From Lachancea thermotolerans CBS 6340 (lineage: Eukaryota; Ascomycota; Saccharomycetes; Saccharomycetales; Saccharomycetaceae), in assembly GCF_000142805.1 (NCBI RefSeq), contig NC_013082.1:806001-870000 (forward strand): 64,000 nt of DNA, given 5' to 3'. The translations under genes were made by a program, and so were the position numbers. Under the pieces are notes generated by a model. The model was not told where the DNA came from, did not search any database, and saw only the letters and a program-made list of their open reading frames with translations. Positions 59,335 through 64,000 of the stretch are shown here, piece by piece; within the stretch, counting starts at the first letter, position 1; each line of letters begins with the position of its first letter.

Positions 59335-62300
59335 ATGGGTACTCAGAGTCTCAAAAGACCCGGGGAAGGCGAGCCCAAGGACCCAGAGAGCGTCGAAAGA
59401 CGTATGAAGCCCCAATCGTTTGATCATAGCTCTTTGAGCGAGCCTGTATCGACCATTGAAATAATCCCGTCTGATAAGTTTAAGAAGCAGAAAACAGTCG
59501 GCTACAAGCCCAAAGACTCTACGAATGCATCACAGACACTGACTCCGACTCAGTTTGAGGAGCAGCTGTCTAGTATGGACCACGACACCGTAAACGCACA
59601 AGAGCATGGCCAGGAAAAGACTTGGTCACGTGAATCTCTGCCGTCGGACTTCTCTTCCCAGACACACTCCATTTCATTTCAGCAGCTTGACGCAGAACAG
59701 AGCTTTATACCTGGTTATGTCGACCAGAACACTTCTGCAGTTGTACGATTTTTCGGTGTAACGGATCAGGGACACTCGGTTTTGTGCAGTGTTACTGGTT
59801 TCAGGCACTACCTGTATGTGCCAGCACCAGCTGGATTTACGCAACAAGACATTCATGGATTCCTGGAGTATCTCAACAGCTCGTATGACAATACAGTTGA
59901 CGAAATCGAAATAACTGCTCGTCAGTCAATCTGGGGATATTCAGGGACTGCAAAGCTGCCTTTTTTGAAAATATACACCAACAACCCTAACGCTATCAAT
60001 AAACTAAGGACTGGATTTGAACGCGGGCACATAAATTATAATGACAGTTGGTTTTCAGGAGGCACAACTAGTTACGACAACATCGCATATCCTCTACGAT
60101 TGATGATAGATTGCGGAATCACAGGTATGTCTTGGATAACACTTCCAGAAGGCAAGTATTCAATGACGCCTCCAAATCAGAAAGTGAGCACCTGTCAGCT
60201 AGAAGTTCGGATCAACTTTAAAGATCTAATAGCTCGGCCAGCGGAGGGCGAATGGTCGCACTCGGCTCCATTAAGAATTCTCTCCTTTGATATCGAGTGT
60301 TCTGGCAGAGTTGGCGTATTCCCGGAGCCTGATGTTGATCCAGTCATCCAAATTGCGAACGTTGTTAGTGTCGCGGGGAGTTCAAAATCGTTCATTCGAA
60401 ACGTTTTTACAGTGAATAGCTGCTCGCCTATTACAGGGTCGCAAATATTTGAACACAAGACTGAAAATGAGATGCTTAAACACTGGCGTCAATTCGTGGT
60501 CGAGACAGATCCAGATGTCATAATCGGCTATAACACTGCCAATTTCGACTTGCCATATCTTATCGATAGGGCGCGTGCTCTAAAAATCGAGGAATTCCCA
60601 TACTTCGGAAGATTATCAAATGTTAAACAAGAGGTGAAAGAGTCTGTGTTTTCTTCAAAAGCGTACGGAACGCGGACATCAAAGAATATTAACATCGACG
60701 GTCGACTACAGCTCGACCTGTTCCAGTTCGTACAGCGAGAGTACAAGTTGAGATCCTACACTTTGAACGCGGTTTCGGCTCACTTTTTAGGAGAGCAGAA
60801 GGAGGATGTTCATTACAGCATTATTAGCTCACTGCAAAATGGGGATTCGGAGACTCGGCGACGCTTGGCGGTTTACTGTTTGAAAGATGCGTTTCTTCCT
60901 TTACGACTCATGGAAAAACTTATGGCTTTGGTCAACTACACGGAAATGGCGCGTGTCACGGGTGTTCCCTTCTCTTACCTTCTTTCTCGTGGTCAACAAA
61001 TCAAGGTAGTTTCTCAACTGTTCCGTAAATGTCTCCAAATTGACACCGTTATCCCAAACATGCAATCCCAAGGTTCGGATGAGCAATATGAAGGTGCTAC
61101 TGTCATCGAGCCGATCAGAGGGTACTATGATCTACCGATCGCAACCTTGGATTTCAATTCTCTTTACCCGAGTATCATGATGGCGCATAACCTATGCTAC
61201 ACGACTCTCGCAAGCAAAACAACGGTCGAAACCCTTAAACTGAAAAAGGACGAGGAATATATTATAACTCCCAATGGGGACTACTTTGTCACATCAAAAG
61301 TGCGTAGCGGAATCTTACCAGAAATTTTGTACGAGTTGATTAATGCCAGAAAGAGGGCCAAGAATGATCTGAAGGCGGAAAAAGACCCTTTCAAGCGTGA
61401 TGTGTTGAATGGTAGACAGCTCGCTTTGAAAATTTCGGCGAATTCGGTCTATGGATTTACTGGTGCGACTGTCGGGAAACTACCGTGCTTAGCAATTTCT
61501 TCATCCGTTACTTCGTTTGGTCGTACTATGATTGAAAAGACCAAAGAAGCCGTCGAGGAAAAATACTCATTGAAGAACGGGTTTAAGCATGACGCGGTGG
61601 TGGTTTATGGTGATACAGACTCTGTGATGGTGAAATTTGGCACACATGATTTGGCTGAGGCGATGGAACTCGGCACCGAAGCTGCTGCATACGTTTCTTC
61701 ACTTTTCAAGAATCCTATAAATCTAGAGTTTGAAAAAGCATACTTTCCTTATTTGCTTATAAACAAAAAACGGTACGCTGGTCTATACTGGACAAATCCA
61801 AACAAGTATGATAAGCTTGACCAAAAAGGGCTGGCATCTGTCCGTCGTGATTCTTGCCCTCTGGTTTCAATTGTTATGAACAAAGTGCTCAAAAAAATCC
61901 TAATCGATCGGGACGTTGATGGTGCACTTAAGTTTATCAAAGAGATTATCGAAGAAATTTTACACAATCGAGCTGACATTTCGAAGCTTATTATATCAAA
62001 AACGCTTGCTCCAAACTACACAAACCCCCAGCCTCATGCCGTTCTGACTGAGCGCATGAAGAAGAGAGACGGAACTGGACCTAATGTAGGAGATCGAGTA
62101 GATTACGTTGTTATTGGTGGAAATGACAAGCTTTACAATAGAGCTGAGGATCCTCTTTATGTGTTGGAACACAATATCCAAATAGATTCAAAATATTATT
62201 TGACAAACCAGCTTCAGAATCCTATTATAAGTATCATTGCACCAATTATTGGGGAAAAACAGGCAAATTCCATGTTCGTTGTTAAATCCATAAAAATTAG

Positions 62301-62622
62301 TACAGGAAACGCTAAGGGTGGTTTAATGGGATTTATAAAGAAAGTGCAAACTTGCAAAGGCTGTAAAGGACCGCTCAAAAAAGGTGAAGGTCCTTTGTGT
62401 AAAAACTGTTCTTCAAGGTCGGGAGAGCTTTATGTGCGTGCTCTTTACGATGTTAGAGACCTTGAAGAAAAGTTTGCGCGGCTCTGGACTCAATGTCAAC
62501 GTTGTTCTGGAAGCCTGCATAATGAAGTTCTTTGCTCTAACAAAAACTGTGACATTTTTTACATGAGAGTGAAAGCTAAGAAAGAGCTTCAGGAAAAGGT
62601 TGAAGAACTTGGTAAGTGGTGA
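59335..62622 (+). CDS. POL3: DNA polymerase delta catalytic subunit Pol3
   Basis: 1095 residues (1097 in yeast). The 3'-5' exonuclease domain has SFDIECSG with Asp319 and Glu321, equivalent to yeast D321/E323. The polymerase domain has [20 protein letters not shown] (motif A), [13 protein letters not shown] (motif B) and [13 protein letters not shown] (motif C, Asp760/Asp762). The C-terminus holds two four-cysteine groups: [19 protein letters not shown] (CysA, zinc, PCNA-related) and CQRC...CSNKNC (CysB, iron-sulphur). It ends [12 protein letters not shown], like yeast. It is the main lagging-strand replicase and works in repair. Confidence 0.98.
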   Translation: MGTQSLKRPGEGEPKDPESVERRMKPQSFDHSSLSEPVSTIEIIPSDKFKKQKTVGYKPKDSTNASQTLTPTQFEEQLSSMDHDTVNAQEHGQEKTWSRESLPSDFSSQTHSISFQQLDAEQSFIPGYVDQNTSAVVRFFGVTDQGHSVLCSVTGFRHYLYVPAPAGFTQQDIHGFLEYLNSSYDNTVDEIEITARQSIWGYSGTAKLPFLKIYTNNPNAINKLRTGFERGHINYNDSWFSGGTTSYDNIAYPLRLMIDCGITGMSWITLPEGKYSMTPPNQKVSTCQLEVRINFKDLIARPAEGEWSHSAPLRILSFDIECSGRVGVFPEPDVDPVIQIANVVSVAGSSKSFIRNVFTVNSCSPITGSQIFEHKTENEMLKHWRQFVVETDPDVIIGYNTANFDLPYLIDRARALKIEEFPYFGRLSNVKQEVKESVFSSKAYGTRTSKNINIDGRLQLDLFQFVQREYKLRSYTLNAVSAHFLGEQKEDVHYSIISSLQNGDSETRRRLAVYCLKDAFLPLRLMEKLMALVNYTEMARVTGVPFSYLLSRGQQIKVVSQLFRKCLQIDTVIPNMQSQGSDEQYEGATVIEPIRGYYDLPIATLDFNSLYPSIMMAHNLCYTTLASKTTVETLKLKKDEEYIITPNGDYFVTSKVRSGILPEILYELINARKRAKNDLKAEKDPFKRDVLNGRQLALKISANSVYGFTGATVGKLPCLAISSSVTSFGRTMIEKTKEAVEEKYSLKNGFKHDAVVVYGDTDSVMVKFGTHDLAEAMELGTEAAAYVSSLFKNPINLEFEKAYFPYLLINKKRYAGLYWTNPNKYDKLDQKGLASVRRDSCPLVSIVMNKVLKKILIDRDVDGALKFIKEIIEEILHNRADISKLIISKTLAPNYTNPQPHAVLTERMKKRDGTGPNVGDRVDYVVIGGNDKLYNRAEDPLYVLEHNIQIDSKYYLTNQLQNPIISIIAPIIGEKQANSMFVVKSIKISTGNAKGGLMGFIKKVQTCKGCKGPLKKGEGPLCKNCSSRSGELYVRALYDVRDLEEKFARLWTQCQRCSGSLHNEVLCSNKNCDIFYMRVKAKKELQEKVEELGKW

Positions 62623-62692
62623 TGCACTGACTCCCGAAACTTCAATTATAATAATTTTCAGCGGCTTACGCCGTGCCTATTTATGTACGTAA

Positions 62693-64000
62693 TCAATGAA
62701 GGCTTGACATCTCGGAGTAGGTTTTCGGAATTTTGCCAACTTCGGCTGACTTTCGCTGTAAGGGAAGGGCTGTTGCCCTCGTTGTTTGAGGGGCATGAGA
62801 AAACCACGGATGCTCGATTGTTTTTTGTATGTCATATCTCAAAGCAGGGTTAACTACCAATAGGTTTGATATCAAGTGTAAACAAGAGTCGTCAATGTCA
62901 TCCCAATACGGCGAATAAAATGCAAATTTGCCCTGTAATATCTGCTCTTTCATAGAGGGCGGCGCCAACTGCTCGCTAAAGGGCGGAAATCCGCACAGGC
63001 ATACGTACAATAGAACGCCAGCGCTCCATAAATCGACCCTTGAACTATAACCCGTTTTTCTCAAGACTTCAGGAGCAACATAGGACGGCGTCCCACATAA
63101 TGTGTTGGTAAATTGCAATTCGCCAATAAATTTTGCCAATCCAAAATCAGCTATTTTGATGGTGATATCTATTTCATCATCGTCCCAAGGCCCCATTTGT
63201 TGCTCATCCTGGTACCGCCGCCTCCGAATACTCAAAAGAATATTCTCGGGTTTAATGTCTCGGTGAATTATATTCTTTGCATGCAAGTATTTTAGACCAT
63301 TCAAGATTTGTTTAAAAATAGCGTTTGTCTCTTCTTGTCGCAACTTCGTTTTTCTGACAATACGGTCAAATAACTCACCATCACTGACCTTCTCTAAAAC
63401 CAAGTATGTTTGGATCTGTGCTTTGCTTACAGGCTCCACGAACCTGTCAATCAACTTAACAATATTTTTATGCTGTATGCTCATGAGGATTTTTGTTTCT
63501 TCTCGGAATTGCCTTGTCTTTTTCTGGTCGTCGTTCTGTTGAGGGTGGAAGATCTTCACAGCAACAACATCGCCACTATCCTTATCCGTTGCCTCTTTAA
63601 CAATTGCATAATGGCCCGAACCAAGTTCTTTCCCGGGAATGTATCTGTCAAAAAAGCTCCGCCTCTGCAACGATAGAGGTCTCTTCATTGGGGTCTGGCT
63701 GCTCAAGGTTGGTCTTTTAAAAAGGTCATTGACTTCTTCTTTCCCGGGGGATTCTGTAGAAGTTTGCGGGTCCTTCTCTTCCCTTCCATCAACCAAGTAC
63801 TTGAACAAAAACGAACAACTTCTTCCAAATACGATTCTGTCTCCATTTCTCAAAATATAATCCTTTTTAACAAGCCTATTGCCGTTGACAAAAGTGCCAT
63901 TTCTGCTTCTGTCAACTATGTTGACAAGCATGCGATTTGACCCATCCAATTCCACTGCAAGGACGTTGAGTTCACAGTGAAGGGTGGAAATGTCTGGCTC
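62693..64000 (-). CDS. DUN1: DNA-damage checkpoint kinase Dun1, 5' end outside window
   Basis: 435 residues are visible and the frame runs past the window end; about 75 N-terminal residues are missing against Sc Dun1 (513). The visible part starts in the FHA domain (TLHCELNVLAVEL, DRSRNGTFVNGNRL), which binds phosphothreonines on Rad53. The kinase domain follows: LGSGHYAIVKEA, VAVKIF, NIIHRDIKPENILLS, KIADFGLAKF, and TLCGTPSYVAPEVL. Dun1 raises dNTP pools after damage by acting on Crt1, Sml1 and Dif1. It is convergent with POL3, as YDL102W-YDL101C. Confidence 0.95.
   Translation of the reverse strand, partial: EPDISTLHCELNVLAVELDGSNRMLVNIVDRSRNGTFVNGNRLVKKDYILRNGDRIVFGRSCSFLFKYLVDGREEKDPQTSTESPGKEEVNDLFKRPTLSSQTPMKRPLSLQRRSFFDRYIPGKELGSGHYAIVKEATDKDSGDVVAVKIFHPQQNDDQKKTRQFREETKILMSIQHKNIVKLIDRFVEPVSKAQIQTYLVLEKVSDGELFDRIVRKTKLRQEETNAIFKQILNGLKYLHAKNIIHRDIKPENILLSIRRRRYQDEQQMGPWDDDEIDITIKIADFGLAKFIGELQFTNTLCGTPSYVAPEVLRKTGYSSRVDLWSAGVLLYVCLCGFPPFSEQLAPPSMKEQILQGKFAFYSPYWDDIDDSCLHLISNLLVVNPALRYDIQKTIEHPWFSHAPQTTRATALPLQRKSAEVGKIPKTYSEMSSLH

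Overview
The window is a gene-dense stretch of a budding-yeast chromosome (family Saccharomycetaceae). About 28 protein genes, one tRNA and three very short spliceosomal introns can be read. Nearly every protein has a recognisable Saccharomyces cerevisiae counterpart. The neighbours interleave genes that in S. cerevisiae lie in separate blocks (YDL101-115, YGL141-146, YMR161-167). That arrangement is expected of a lineage that split before the whole-genome duplication. With the moderate GC content and high protein similarity, a Lachancea-like species is the best guess. The genus is an inference; gene names rest on recalled family sequences and gene order, not on a database search.

Layout. 1-9.9 kb: IWR1 (3' end outside the window), ATG20/SNX42, TRM3, RRP42, a p24-like protein at the expected place of RRT6, and TMA17. 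9.9-12.5 kb: a long gap with a cluster of CACGTG sites and a decayed coding remnant. 12.5-30.3 kb: TIP20, ROG1, MRF1, KIN28, an L-2-hydroxyglutarate-dehydrogenase-like gene, MSS2, GPI10, HUL5, an SSH4/EAR1 gene and PHO2. 30.6-36.6 kb: two divergent aldehyde dehydrogenase genes sharing an 859-bp promoter region with four GATAAG sites, followed by a Zn2Cys6 regulator of unknown target; this is the least conserved block. 36.6-64 kb: MLH1, NSE4, QRI7, MME1, PAH1, MSS11, tRNA-Val(AAC), INP2, QRI1/UAP1, DNF3, HLJ1, POL3 and DUN1 (5' end outside the window).

The main point beyond routine annotation is that three genes start with tiny first exons that plain ORF calling misses: IWR1 (60-nt intron), KIN28 (60-nt intron) and MLH1 (67-nt intron). 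In each case splicing restores an N-terminus matching the family. The MLH1 intron is the most surprising because the S. cerevisiae gene has none. All three 5' splice sites differ from the yeast consensus GTATGT. No integrated virus, LTR element, CRISPR array or operon-like system was seen. Most of the window is ordinary eukaryotic housekeeping: DNA replication and repair (POL3, MLH1, NSE4, DUN1), translation and RNA (TRM3, MRF1, QRI7, RRP42), membrane traffic and lipids (ATG20, TIP20, DNF3, PAH1, GPI10), and transcription (KIN28, PHO2, MSS11, IWR1).
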